Virus record (IMG/VR): IMGVR_UViG_3300007522_001016
Coordinates: 1 to 25,517 of that record
From: a virus
DNA: 25,517 bases
Direction: 5' to 3' (one strand)
Below the pieces are notes generated by a model that searched no databases, had not been told where the DNA came from, and was given only the letters and a program-made list of their open reading frames with translations. This document shows positions 7,344 through 16,492 of this stretch, piece by piece (the stretch's first letter is position 1; each line of letters opens with the position of its first letter). The translations under genes and the position numbers were made by a program.

Positions 7344-7644
7344 AGACAACAACCTTAAAGCAGCGGTGGATAAAGTTGCCGAGACCATCTCTCCAACCAT
7401 CAACCCAATAATCAATCCAGACGGAGGACCGGTCGACAAACAGGTACTCATTCGGGCTACCGAATACGACCGTCAACGCTGGCGTGAAGCCGCGGATAAA
7501 GGCGGAGAAACTCTATCCGGGTGGATTCGTTCTGCTTTGACCGCAGAATCCACCAGGATTCTTGATTGCACCCACCCGTCGGAGTTAATTCGCGTATACC
7601 CATGGTCGAAAACATGTACTCTTTGTGGCAAAAGGCTTAGTTGA
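7336..7644 (+). CDS. Ribbon-helix-helix-like protein with a C-terminal zinc knuckle
   Basis: The protein is 102 residues from ATG 7336; GTG 7333 is an alternative. Residues 35-70 (DKQVLIRATEYDRQRWREAA, then LSGWIRSALT) match the ribbon-helix-helix pattern of a beta strand, a helix with a Trp, and LSxWIR as the second helix. The C-terminus carries C78-x-H80 and C94-x2-C97 (CTLCGKRLS), a likely zinc-binding knuckle. Fusion of an RHH domain to a zinc knuckle is unusual. Such proteins normally repress their own or nearby promoters. It overlaps the HTH gene by 8 nt and is the last gene before the giant protein, so autoregulation of that gene is possible. Confidence 0.75.
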   Translation: MTEDNNLKAAVDKVAETISPTINPIINPDGGPVDKQVLIRATEYDRQRWREAADKGGETLSGWIRSALTAESTRILDCTHPSELIRVYPWSKTCTLCGKRLS

Positions 7645-7669
7645 ATAGTCGCCACCGACCAATACGGTG

Positions 7670-7675
7670 TATTCT
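7670..7675 (+). promoter_or_regulatory. Possible -10 (TATTCT) before the giant gene
   Basis: TATTCT ends 8 nt before ATG 7684, and no Shine-Dalgarno sequence is present. The spacing matches the leaderless pattern of other unit starts in the window. No -35 is recognised. Confidence 0.35.
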
Positions 7676-7683
7676 TGATAAAT

Positions 7684-10600
7684 ATGCCTCGGCAATTCAA
7701 GATTTCATATTCTAATTCCCGTCGGGGAGCCTTAGAGCGCCCGGCGTCTATTCCGCGCGTGCCCTCTGGGCAGTGGAACATCTACACAAAGCCACAAGAG
7801 CACAATAGATTAAAAAATGAAATCCTCAATGGTTCCAATGGTGGGGCGCGGGGGCAGTGGAGCGTTCGAAAAGCACAGCTTCTGGCCTCCGCTTATGAAA
7901 AAATTGGAGGGGGTTACACTGGGCGACGCTCGCGCCCGCAGAGAACTCCTGGGCGATTGGGGCCGAAACTGTATAACCGCAAGAAACGGGATGACGCACG
8001 CAAGGGAAAGAGGACGCGAGTCCATCTGCCCGCCAAGGCGTGGACGCGGGTGTCGGCATTCCGGCGCAAGGCTGACAATCAAGCGCGGATATTCCAAAGT
8101 CGAAACGCGGTGGAAAATGCCAAGACGGTATCAACCAAATCGCTTTCTGTTGAGTACGAACTTGAAACTAAGGCCGCAAGACGAAAAATTAGAGGATTAA
8201 TTGGAAACGCCGGGCGACTAGGTGGCGGTATTGGCAGTGCTCGACGGTCTGATATCGACGTACCTACTGGCGGAGTCGCCGGAATCCGAAGGGTCACCCC
8301 AGATATGTCGCTTGTCGACGTCGACAGCGATGGGTGGGCGAGAGAGGGAACCGCGAATCCAGTATGGGTCGGAATAAATGCGGTCGATAAATTAAGTTCC
8401 GGCAAAGACCGTCCGCGTCTGGCTATGTTTCGCCGTGATAAAAATACTCGTCCAGTAATTCCGATGAGAAACACCGAACACGAACGACTTCTTATTCGGC
8501 ACCATAAGAAAACGTACGTTTACGGAGATAAAGATGTATTTGGTCGCACCATCGGTCGCCAGCACCGAGGACCAAGGTGGCTTGATGGTTTGACCAACAA
8601 ACAGATTGCCACAGTTCTAATACCGTCGACAAGAGAGCAGCATCGGCAAATGTGGATTGACGGCGAGCCTTATACGCCGGGAACCATTAATAACTTCCTT
8701 AATTTTTTTGACGAAGAGATGGCGAGAGCGTACAGGCAAGTGGATTATTCACCAGCCGCCATACGAGAGATGCGGGCGGAGCTTGAGTCCGCACTTAACA
8801 ATTCGCCGCTCCTCGCGTGGAGTTTTCGAACGCATGGAGCACCAATATTTGCGATGCTGACGCCGGAAGCAGTCGATGCCTACATGGACCTTCCGCACAT
8901 AGTGAAGATGCTTGAGGAAAGAATAAAATTACTAACCACAGCCAATCCGAACATTGCACCAGAGAAAATACGCAAGGCAGTACTCATGGGCACCGTAGTC
9001 AAGGGTTCTCACTCCCCCGGGATGGGGGCGGTTGTATTTAATCCCGATATGATTAAGGGGAAACCGGTACGCAGTATAAATCTAAAAACATTTGAGGCCG
9101 CTTGGGGCGTTAGGCCATCCATCTCAAAGTATGACGATATGCCCGACTCCTCAACTATGTCAATGGATGATAGCGTCGGTGGAACGATACGGCACGAGTA
9201 CGGTCATTGGCTGCATAATATGGCTCAACGACAGGCGGAAATATCCGATGGGCCCTGGAGGCCGTATTATTTGATATCAAATAGCAATCACGCGCTGTCC
9301 GTAGCAAACGAATACAATAGCGCTGAAAGTTTTTGGGATAAGGAGTCACCATCGATTGACATTCAGACTGTTTCCGATTCCCCACGCACCCTCACCCGGT
9401 ATGGCTACACAAATCTCCGTGAGATGTTCGCTGAAGGATTTAGTGCCGTGACACATCCAAACCCGGAGGCAAGTCGGACCCTCATTAATGCGAAACTACG
9501 AAATGACGTAGAAACCATTCTTGGCGCCGGAAGAGGACAAAAGCCATGGCTCGACGAGAATGGGGATGTTAAAACCAACAAGCTCTCCTCTGCCGGCAAA
9601 ACGGAAACATTTGGCAAATATGAAATGCGTTCTTCGCATGGATTCAATAAGGATATTCATTCGATTACCGATGGAATCGCATACGACAAAAATGGACAGA
9701 AATTAAACAATATTGTGCTGTATCACGAGGGCTCCCCGGTGGGATTCCTTTCATGGAGCCAGGAAGATGGCGCAATTCGCTACCTTGCTGTTTTGGATAA
9801 ACACAAGGACCGCGGACTCGGAAAACGAATGCTAAAAATGAGTCAGAAAATCTCGCAAGACTCAGATATGACCAGCGTTAAAGTTTCTAGGGATATTTCC
9901 CCGGACGGCGATTCGCTGCTCCACCCAGTTTTGCCGTCGCTGCCGTCGACCGCGGTGTCGACAGCCAAATTGCCGAGATTCCCGCGCCAACCGACGTATG
10001 GAGCGTTTATCGGGAGCGCAGTAGAGCGTTTTAAAGACGCGCGGACGTGGGAGCGTTTTGAGCGCATTTATAACGACACAGAAGTCATCTTCTTCGACTA
10101 CGAAACAACCGGTTTGGTCTTCGACAAATTCGGAGAGTCGTCTAGCAACGGCCAGCCATTGCAGTTTGGTGCCGTAAAGATGAGAAACGGCAAAGTAATT
10201 GATTCGATAAATTTATTTATGAACCCCGAAGAACCGCTCGGTGATTGGTCGAAGGCGAATTTGAAAGATATGGACGGGAACCCGCTTGCCGATGAATGGC
10301 TCCTAAATCAACCCTCAATGGCCGCAGCGCATCAGCGTCTGGCGGAATTCGCCGGACCCGACGCAATATTCGGCGTTCAAAACGCGGTATTTGACAAGAA
10401 CGTCCTTGATGACGCACTCGCCGCCGCAGGGATTGATTGGAGACCCGGGGGATATCTCGATACAAAAGAAATAGCCGACATGGTTCTGCCAAAGTGGAGC
10501 GAAGATAATCAAGACGGGCCATTTTTAGTAGATGGTAAAACCGGGGAGAAAAAGGCGTCGACGGGGCTTGCTGCGATTACCAAATATCTGGAAGTAGACC

Positions 10601-13600
10601 TGGGGGAAAAGCATCACACAGCAGACGCCGATGCCGAAGCAACCGGGAAGGTGATGTCCGCCATCATTGAGGGCGCAATTAAAAATGATTGGCCGTCGAA
10701 GGTGCTTGATGGCGACCTTAGGGTATCAAGAGCTGAGAAAAAAGACTCCGATTTCGGTAAGGCTGTAGAAAAATTCCGCACCGAAAAAGCTAAGTGGATA
10801 GAGGATGATGCTAGCGCACGTAAATTGAGTAGCGCGCGTGCGTCTCGGAATTTCGTAAGGGCAGCCCCACCAGACGCGCCGCGCGCAAAAACAGAAGACA
10901 GAATGTTAAGTCGAATAACTAACGCTGGTGGCAAAAACGCCCGAGACCTTGTTGACAGACTCCTGAAATTGTTTGCTTCCAAGGAATATCCGGAGGACCT
11001 CAGGCCATATCGCGCAGGGGTTAACGTATCCGAACCAATTGTTGCGATTCAGGAATTGGTCGATGTTTTTAAAGGACTTGGGCATTCAAGCGTAAAGGTT
11101 GATGGAAGTGTCGCAAAAATTCTGGGCCCGGTAATTCCCGAGTTGATAGACCTAGTCGGCAGCGAGGAAGATATTCAGTATGCGCGAGAGTGGACGGCGC
11201 CACAGGCCGACGAATGGGCTAAAATAGCCGCGCTTTCCGCGGTCAGACAATGGGGCATAGAGGACAGCCTTGGCGAAACCATAGATACACTCCTAAATCG
11301 CCCGGTGCTATGGAATGGTGAAGAAAAATTCCCAGACTTCGAAGCCCTGCCGGATGGTAACTACGGATACGACATCACATCACAAATGAAATCGACGCTC
11401 ACCCTTTTGGACAGTCAGGGAAACGTTGCCATGAGAATCCCGCCGGGAGTACTCACGGAGCAAGACGTGAAACTTCTATCTCTGGGAAACCTTATGAGCT
11501 GGCTGAGTACTCTCCACAAACGAACCGATGGCGATTTACCCTTCATGGCCATGGTCCAGCGAGCCATATACCCAGATGAGGATTTAAACATATTATTCGG
11601 CCCGGGACGGGCAAAGAGTCACGACATAATCACCGTGTTTCGGGCACAGGAATCAGGCCCTATTCGAGTTCATTCATCTCAAATGGAGTTTGCGGATTCT
11701 CAAGCTGGCGAATTTCTCAAGGGCGTAGTGGGGCGTGCGGAAGCGAATAATGAGCATCATCGGGAATTCGCAAAACGATATGGACAGCGCGTGCGGACCC
11801 TGCTTGCGGAAGCCGGACTTGATGTGGATTCGCCGGATGTAAAACTCGCCCTTACAGATGCATGGCATCCAGCCGTTGACGCGGTGGTTCTTTCGAAGGA
11901 GGACGGCGGACGCTTTGTGACTGCCGCGGCCATGGCTAGAAACATTGTTACAAACTTATACGCGCCAGCATGGGACCCTGAGGCCGATTCCTATACAACG
12001 GCACACGAATTTATGCATATTATAACGGGACAGGGATTTACCCGACACGGCGAACTGGCCGCAGATGTGGGTTGGCTTGGATTCTTCGGAGAGGATGTAT
12101 GGCCTACCGTCCATCAGTTATTGGACCTTCAGGGTCGCTTTTACGATATGCAAGTGCAGGATTTTGAGAATCCGATATCCTCGCAGGCAAGCAGCGGGTC
12201 ACCCCATCGAAGCATCCCGCATGAAGAACAATGGCAGTCACAGAAAGTCCGTTTTTTAAACGAACTTAAACGAATAATGGGTGACCACTTATTCAACGCT
12301 TCGCCACAAATCAAAGAGGGAGTCGGCCCCAAGATTCGCGAGATAAACCGCTTCCTGAGCCCGTGGGTCCCGATGACCGCAGAAGAATTGGGGTGGGGTT
12401 CCACCGATATGACCGGGCCCACGCTGAGTCGCAAAAAATCCGACCGACTATCTTCTGGACGAACATGGGCGCGTGGCAAGAGTAACTCGATACTGAGAAA
12501 TTCGAGCATTTCGGCCCATGCCTTTACCGAAGAATCGGAATCCGGCGATGTAAAAATGCATCAGATTGTCAAATATAACGGCAGACCAATGATTCTTGCT
12601 AACATTTCTATCCCCCACCCCACGAGGCATGCCAGAATCAACATAAGGGTTCCGTTTTTCATGAGCATCGGAGAGGACAACAGAGACGGTATCCCAATCG
12701 GAAGATGGTATCCGTTCTTCGGCATAACATCCGACAATCATTTGAGAAAACTCGGCGATAAAAATTCTCTTGTTAACTATTACAACTCATCCGAACTGCG
12801 CTCCATAGCGGAACGACTTGACGCGTCTCTTAGAGATACCGGAATAGGAAAATACCGAGGGCCACTCAACGATAAAAACATTTTTGAGATACGCAACCCC
12901 GAATTGAGATATGACGACTGGGCGGCCGGACTCCCGACACAGGACAGGCGGTTTGTTGGCATAATAAACCGAGACGTAGGAGAGATGGACCTTGATATCG
13001 TCAAAAGTGAAGGTCTCAACGAAGAATCTATCTCAAAAATATTACGCAGTGCCCCTGATTACGGCTACCAGGGCATGCAGACTCGCGAGCAGCGACATCG
13101 TAGGCTTAGACAGGCGCGAGACCCGTATACGACAAAACTTTCGTCAGGGATGGACAGAAGGCATACCGCTGCTGACATAAAAGAGAAAATTGCCGAAATA
13201 TTCCACAATCCGGACGACCCCACTAAATTGCGCGTTCCAGAAGAATCACGAGATGGCCTGAGGGCAATCATAGATAGTGGAGGCTTCACCGGTTCGGCCG
13301 ATACCGCATCAGCCACCGCGGCAGTAAGGCCCGTTATCGACGTTGGGGTCATGGCCATGAGCCTGTTTTACCAGCATGTCGAAGATGGTTTCGTCAACAT
13401 GGACGAGCCAACGAAAAAGCAACTTGCCGAGATATTGAGATTAGTGTCCCCAGGTTTGGAGTCCGTACCGTTGACGCAGGAGACGGTCACTGCGGCCAGA
13501 AAAGCCGTTAGGGATTTTGATTTACTTCAACAAATAATAAGAAGAGACCTCGTGCCGCATGTCAGGGACGACGAAGGCATTATGAATAAACGGTCAAGGG

Positions 13601-15510
13601 CGGTACGCGACATCACCAGAATGATGTTTGAGAGTCGCTGGAATTTGCAGGGCGTCGGACAAAATCAGCCAGACGGTGACGGCGCGTTTCCCCGTCCGAC
13701 ATATACCGGTATTTTTTGGGGCGAATTTTCTCGATTGTACGACAGCGAGAACCGAACTACGGCGGCGAAGATTCCACAACCAGTACGCGATGCATGGGAT
13801 AAAAGAAAGCCCCTCATTGAAGAGCATGCTAGAAAAATCAATTCACGCAAGGGCCCGGAGTACGATGAATTCACGGTAATGTTCCAGCATACCGCCCTGA
13901 AGGTTAGGGGTGTAACGAACCGTACGTCTCACAGCCCATCCGATGCAAGAAAGATGGCTAATGATTTTCTTGACAAGTATGGAGAATACGGACTGCGCGA
14001 GGCGATGCATGAAGCTCTTGGCTCACGCATACACAGCCTATCCGTCGACGCCATGGACGTAGAAAGAAAAGCAAACGAATTATTGGAGAGTAGTGTTTTG
14101 ACGCCGCAAGAATACAGGGCGGCAGTTAAAGATGCGAGACGGACGATGCTGGAACCACACGGACACGGAGATGAACCAATGCATTCCCTGGTTGCGGGCA
14201 GACAGTTCAGGGGGACCTATGCGACATCATTTGGAACCGACCATGAACTATTCGGTTATGCCGTTGACGGAATACGCAAAGGCCTCATGGCGGAGCATTC
14301 CCGCGGCGAGCCATCAGAATTTGAAAATTATACATTTCGGAATTTGATTTTGACCGAAGATGAGAGATTTGATATCGTTAGCGCATACGTTAAATTCCTG
14401 GCCACCCCAACGCTAGTAAAGTCCGTCATAAATCTCTCTGAAATCCGGAAAAGTCTAGAGAAGGAATCCAGAGCCATTGACGGGATGCAGTCGTCTCCGG
14501 AAAGAATGGTGGGCCTGATTCTCGAAGGCCGACTTGGTGAAATCCCCGACAATCACATATTCATGGACATCGGACCCGACGAGGATACATCAGACACGTC
14601 GCAGGATATGAAAAATGTGACGAACGCTTTCCGCGCCGTCAGGATAAAAAATAAGAAAATCGAATTAGCCCATACTGCTGAGGTAATCAGTCGGAAAGTC
14701 AAAACTGATGCGTACAAGCAATTAATGGCCTCATCAGGCATAGAGCTCGCCACAGAAAGCCGTGCGTTAGAAACAATTAAGTCCGCGACCCCGTTGGTCA
14801 CGCAGGAAGCAACAAAGATAATTTCTCTGTTTCCTTTAGGGTTGATAAATGCAGAAGGGGATAGCGGCACACCACAAAGCCGCCTAACCCATGTACAACG
14901 AACCGACAAATACGTGAACCGCAAATTGGTAGTGAAAATTAATACAAAACAGGGGAGGGCCCATGCTCAGTGGATACCGCACATGAGTCGATGGTCGTCC
15001 ACGGGCGAGATGGAAGAGGGTGGCGAATACACCCAGCTAAAATTGAATAAAATGCCAGCACCGAACGACCCTAGTTACCCGAAATGGAGAAGCACGCTTA
15101 TTCACGAATTGGTTCACTCCATGGAAAATGCTAACCCGCAACTAAAAATGTGGGAATATGCATTTTGGACCCATAGACGCAAGGGGGAAAAACTTCAAAA
15201 ACTAAAGAAGCTAACTGGCTGGAGCTACGGACCGTCGGAAGTGGCAATTAAGGACGAATGGCCAGATGCATATAGCGGTAGATTCTATGGTACTTACGGC
15301 GGGGGTTTGCCCGAGCAGCAAAATTACGAAATACTAAGTACCGGACTTGAGCGACTATTGGGCAACAAGTCTTGGAATGACCCAGAGTACGAGGCTTTTG
15401 TCATGGGTATTTTGATGCTCGCTAATCGGCTTGAAGTCGCATGGGAAAAACCAGAAAGTCTGCCGGAGCCGCCAGGGTCATCTGATGCTGTACGCTTTAA
15501 TCGGGAATAG
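7684..15510 (+). CDS. Giant polyvalent protein: three zincin metallopeptidase motifs, GNAT, DEDDh exonuclease
   Basis: The protein is 2608 residues from ATG 7684 (TTG 7675 is possible). Order: a basic N-terminus with a DUF5872-like stretch (about 55-150, WSVRKAQLLASAYEKIGGGY); HExxH metallopeptidase 1 (HEYGH 504-508, possible third ligand E584); GNAT acetyltransferase (about 677-745, acetyl-CoA loop K708-x2-G711-x-G713); DnaQ-like DEDDh 3'-5' exonuclease (D805, E807, D904, H978, D983); metallopeptidase 2 (HEFMH 1441-1445, then HGE 1455-1457); an unassigned region; and metallopeptidase 3 (HELVH 2474-2478, E2556). [KR]LSS[GA] occurs at 236, 633, 1047, 1588 and 1818, always between modules. The combination fits phage polyvalent proteins, thought to enter the host with the DNA and act on host defences. 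Self-processing and injection are inferences. Confidence 0.92.
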   Translation: MPRQFKISYSNSRRGALERPASIPRVPSGQWNIYTKPQEHNRLKNEILNGSNGGARGQWSVRKAQLLASAYEKIGGGYTGRRSRPQRTPGRLGPKLYNRKKRDDARKGKRTRVHLPAKAWTRVSAFRRKADNQARIFQSRNAVENAKTVSTKSLSVEYELETKAARRKIRGLIGNAGRLGGGIGSARRSDIDVPTGGVAGIRRVTPDMSLVDVDSDGWAREGTANPVWVGINAVDKLSSGKDRPRLAMFRRDKNTRPVIPMRNTEHERLLIRHHKKTYVYGDKDVFGRTIGRQHRGPRWLDGLTNKQIATVLIPSTREQHRQMWIDGEPYTPGTINNFLNFFDEEMARAYRQVDYSPAAIREMRAELESALNNSPLLAWSFRTHGAPIFAMLTPEAVDAYMDLPHIVKMLEERIKLLTTANPNIAPEKIRKAVLMGTVVKGSHSPGMGAVVFNPDMIKGKPVRSINLKTFEAAWGVRPSISKYDDMPDSSTMSMDDSVGGTIRHEYGHWLHNMAQRQAEISDGPWRPYYLISNSNHALSVANEYNSAESFWDKESPSIDIQTVSDSPRTLTRYGYTNLREMFAEGFSAVTHPNPEASRTLINAKLRNDVETILGAGRGQKPWLDENGDVKTNKLSSAGKTETFGKYEMRSSHGFNKDIHSITDGIAYDKNGQKLNNIVLYHEGSPVGFLSWSQEDGAIRYLAVLDKHKDRGLGKRMLKMSQKISQDSDMTSVKVSRDISPDGDSLLHPVLPSLPSTAVSTAKLPRFPRQPTYGAFIGSAVERFKDARTWERFERIYNDTEVIFFDYETTGLVFDKFGESSSNGQPLQFGAVKMRNGKVIDSINLFMNPEEPLGDWSKANLKDMDGNPLADEWLLNQPSMAAAHQRLAEFAGPDAIFGVQNAVFDKNVLDDALAAAGIDWRPGGYLDTKEIADMVLPKWSEDNQDGPFLVDGKTGEKKASTGLAAITKYLEVDLGEKHHTADADAEATGKVMSAIIEGAIKNDWPSKVLDGDLRVSRAEKKDSDFGKAVEKFRTEKAKWIEDDASARKLSSARASRNFVRAAPPDAPRAKTEDRMLSRITNAGGKNARDLVDRLLKLFASKEYPEDLRPYRAGVNVSEPIVAIQELVDVFKGLGHSSVKVDGSVAKILGPVIPELIDLVGSEEDIQYAREWTAPQADEWAKIAALSAVRQWGIEDSLGETIDTLLNRPVLWNGEEKFPDFEALPDGNYGYDITSQMKSTLTLLDSQGNVAMRIPPGVLTEQDVKLLSLGNLMSWLSTLHKRTDGDLPFMAMVQRAIYPDEDLNILFGPGRAKSHDIITVFRAQESGPIRVHSSQMEFADSQAGEFLKGVVGRAEANNEHHREFAKRYGQRVRTLLAEAGLDVDSPDVKLALTDAWHPAVDAVVLSKEDGGRFVTAAAMARNIVTNLYAPAWDPEADSYTTAHEFMHIITGQGFTRHGELAADVGWLGFFGEDVWPTVHQLLDLQGRFYDMQVQDFENPISSQASSGSPHRSIPHEEQWQSQKVRFLNELKRIMGDHLFNASPQIKEGVGPKIREINRFLSPWVPMTAEELGWGSTDMTGPTLSRKKSDRLSSGRTWARGKSNSILRNSSISAHAFTEESESGDVKMHQIVKYNGRPMILANISIPHPTRHARINIRVPFFMSIGEDNRDGIPIGRWYPFFGITSDNHLRKLGDKNSLVNYYNSSELRSIAERLDASLRDTGIGKYRGPLNDKNIFEIRNPELRYDDWAAGLPTQDRRFVGIINRDVGEMDLDIVKSEGLNEESISKILRSAPDYGYQGMQTREQRHRRLRQARDPYTTKLSSGMDRRHTAADIKEKIAEIFHNPDDPTKLRVPEESRDGLRAIIDSGGFTGSADTASATAAVRPVIDVGVMAMSLFYQHVEDGFVNMDEPTKKQLAEILRLVSPGLESVPLTQETVTAARKAVRDFDLLQQIIRRDLVPHVRDDEGIMNKRSRAVRDITRMMFESRWNLQGVGQNQPDGDGAFPRPTYTGIFWGEFSRLYDSENRTTAAKIPQPVRDAWDKRKPLIEEHARKINSRKGPEYDEFTVMFQHTALKVRGVTNRTSHSPSDARKMANDFLDKYGEYGLREAMHEALGSRIHSLSVDAMDVERKANELLESSVLTPQEYRAAVKDARRTMLEPHGHGDEPMHSLVAGRQFRGTYATSFGTDHELFGYAVDGIRKGLMAEHSRGEPSEFENYTFRNLILTEDERFDIVSAYVKFLATPTLVKSVINLSEIRKSLEKESRAIDGMQSSPERMVGLILEGRLGEIPDNHIFMDIGPDEDTSDTSQDMKNVTNAFRAVRIKNKKIELAHTAEVISRKVKTDAYKQLMASSGIELATESRALETIKSATPLVTQEATKIISLFPLGLINAEGDSGTPQSRLTHVQRTDKYVNRKLVVKINTKQGRAHAQWIPHMSRWSSTGEMEEGGEYTQLKLNKMPAPNDPSYPKWRSTLIHELVHSMENANPQLKMWEYAFWTHRRKGEKLQKLKKLTGWSYGPSEVAIKDEWPDAYSGRFYGTYGGGLPEQQNYEILSTGLERLLGNKSWNDPEYEAFVMGILMLANRLEVAWEKPESLPEPPGSSDAVRFNRE

Positions 15511-15512
15511 AC

Positions 15513-15875
15513 ATGACGAACAGAGACGGCAAGCGCATCAAGCCATTCGTACTGGAGGGACGGAGTGGTGGCAGGGCGTATACCGCAACGCAAGACCATA
15601 AGACGTGGACCTTTTTCCCTGAAGACCTAGATGATTTCGCCAAACTCCAAATAGACATACCAATGGTAAGTTTTGCAAATACCTACATCAAACCAGACCT
15701 ATCAAGCGACGACCCCGTTCTGTCGAGCGGTGCGGCCAATTGGATTATTGCAGAATTCATACAACGGACAACACGACCACCCCATATCATTAATTGGCAT
15801 ATGAGCGGGGGCGACGATAACGCACATTCTGACTATTATGATGAAAATGACGATGAATCTAATATCGTTTACTAG
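15513..15875 (+). CDS. Unknown protein with an acidic C-terminus
   Basis: This 120-residue protein starts 2 nt after the giant gene stops, so is probably translated from the same message. The first half has alternating strands and Trp/Phe-rich segments (YTATQDHKTWTFFPEDLDDF). The last 25 residues are strongly acidic (GGDDNAHSDYYDENDDES). I see no catalytic motif or known family. Acidic tails can mimic DNA or bind basic partners, and the giant protein's basic N-terminus is one candidate partner; this is speculation from position and charge. Confidence 0.72.
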   Translation: MTNRDGKRIKPFVLEGRSGGRAYTATQDHKTWTFFPEDLDDFAKLQIDIPMVSFANTYIKPDLSSDDPVLSSGAANWIIAEFIQRTTRPPHIINWHMSGGDDNAHSDYYDENDDESNIVY

Positions 15876-15899
15876 GGTCCGACAGAAGGAATAACCCGT

Positions 15900-16109
15900 A
15901 TGACAATTAAGAAAAACACTGAACCGGGAATTGCTAAGGACGATATCAAAAAATACATGGCCTTTTTCTCAGAAGAAGAACAGAATGATATTTATGCCGC
16001 AGAAACGTCTGAGGCGTATTCGGAATTCTCGGGAAACAAAAAACCACCGCGCCGCGACCCGGATAAAAGCATAAAGAAAACCCGAATCAGGAAACCAAAT
16101 AATGGCTAA
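15900..16109 (+). CDS. Small unknown protein (acidic first half, basic tail)
   Basis: This 69-residue protein is preceded by a good ribosome binding site (AGAAGGAAT, about 8 nt before ATG). Residues 15-45 are acidic and aromatic (KKYMAFFSEEEQNDIYAAE), and residues 48-69 are basic (KKPPRRDPDKSIKKTRIRK). No family is recognised. Its 3' end overlaps the next start by 8 nt. The same charge layout occurs in the next two genes. Confidence 0.62.
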   Translation: MTIKKNTEPGIAKDDIKKYMAFFSEEEQNDIYAAETSEAYSEFSGNKKPPRRDPDKSIKKTRIRKPNNG

Positions 16110-16293
16110 TTTTGATGATGAGCAAGATGAAATGCTGGATTATTTAAACGAATACCAACGATACATTCGCGACTATAACGGTGTACCTGAAGATTTTGAT
16201 GACTGGATGTCGTCGACTAATGAGAATTTCCGAAGAAGGGGTAAAAAACCCATCAACCGAACGAGCAAACAAAAAGAGACGGGCGCCAAATGA
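16102..16293 (+). CDS. Small unknown protein (acidic first half, basic tail)
   Basis: This 63-residue protein has an acidic, Tyr/Asp-rich N-terminal part (DDEQDEMLDYLNEYQRYIRD, then EDFDDWM) and a basic Lys/Arg tail (NFRRRGKKPINRTSKQKE). It overlaps both neighbours (8 nt upstream, ATGA downstream), which supports a coupled operon. No known family or motif is visible. Confidence 0.62.
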   Translation: MANFDDEQDEMLDYLNEYQRYIRDYNGVPEDFDDWMSSTNENFRRRGKKPINRTSKQKETGAK

Positions 16294-16475
16294 CAACTCC
16301 ATTTTCCAATATCGACGACAAAGAGGAAGATACCATTGCGTCAGCTGACAGCAAATTTCAACATGACGAAAACGAAACGTATATGAACTTTATGGCACGA
16401 TTGGCATTTGAGTCACGAAGAAAAAATGAATCACCTAGCGCCGTTCGCACGCAGGGCAAAAACGAAACGGACTAG
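16290..16475 (+). CDS. Small unknown protein, last of the rightward block
   Basis: This 61-residue protein starts in an ATGA overlap with the previous gene. The first part is acidic (NIDDKEEDTIASADSKFQHD), followed by an amphipathic segment (YMNFMARLAFESRRK) and a polar tail. YMNFMARLAF is loosely like YMAFFSEEE of the 69-residue protein, so the small proteins may share an origin, but the similarity is too short to assert. A perfect inverted repeat follows the stop. Confidence 0.6.
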   Translation: MTTPFSNIDDKEEDTIASADSKFQHDENETYMNFMARLAFESRRKNESPSAVRTQGKNETD

Positions 16476-16476
16476 G

Positions 16477-16492
16477 TAGTCGCTCGCGACTA
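16477..16492. terminator. Short perfect inverted repeat between convergent genes
   Basis: TAGTCGC and GCGACTA form a 7-bp stem with a 2-nt loop exactly where the rightward block and the leftward three-gene unit converge; it includes the stop codon of the leftward unit. There is no T-run, so termination is only suggested by position. Confidence 0.35.
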
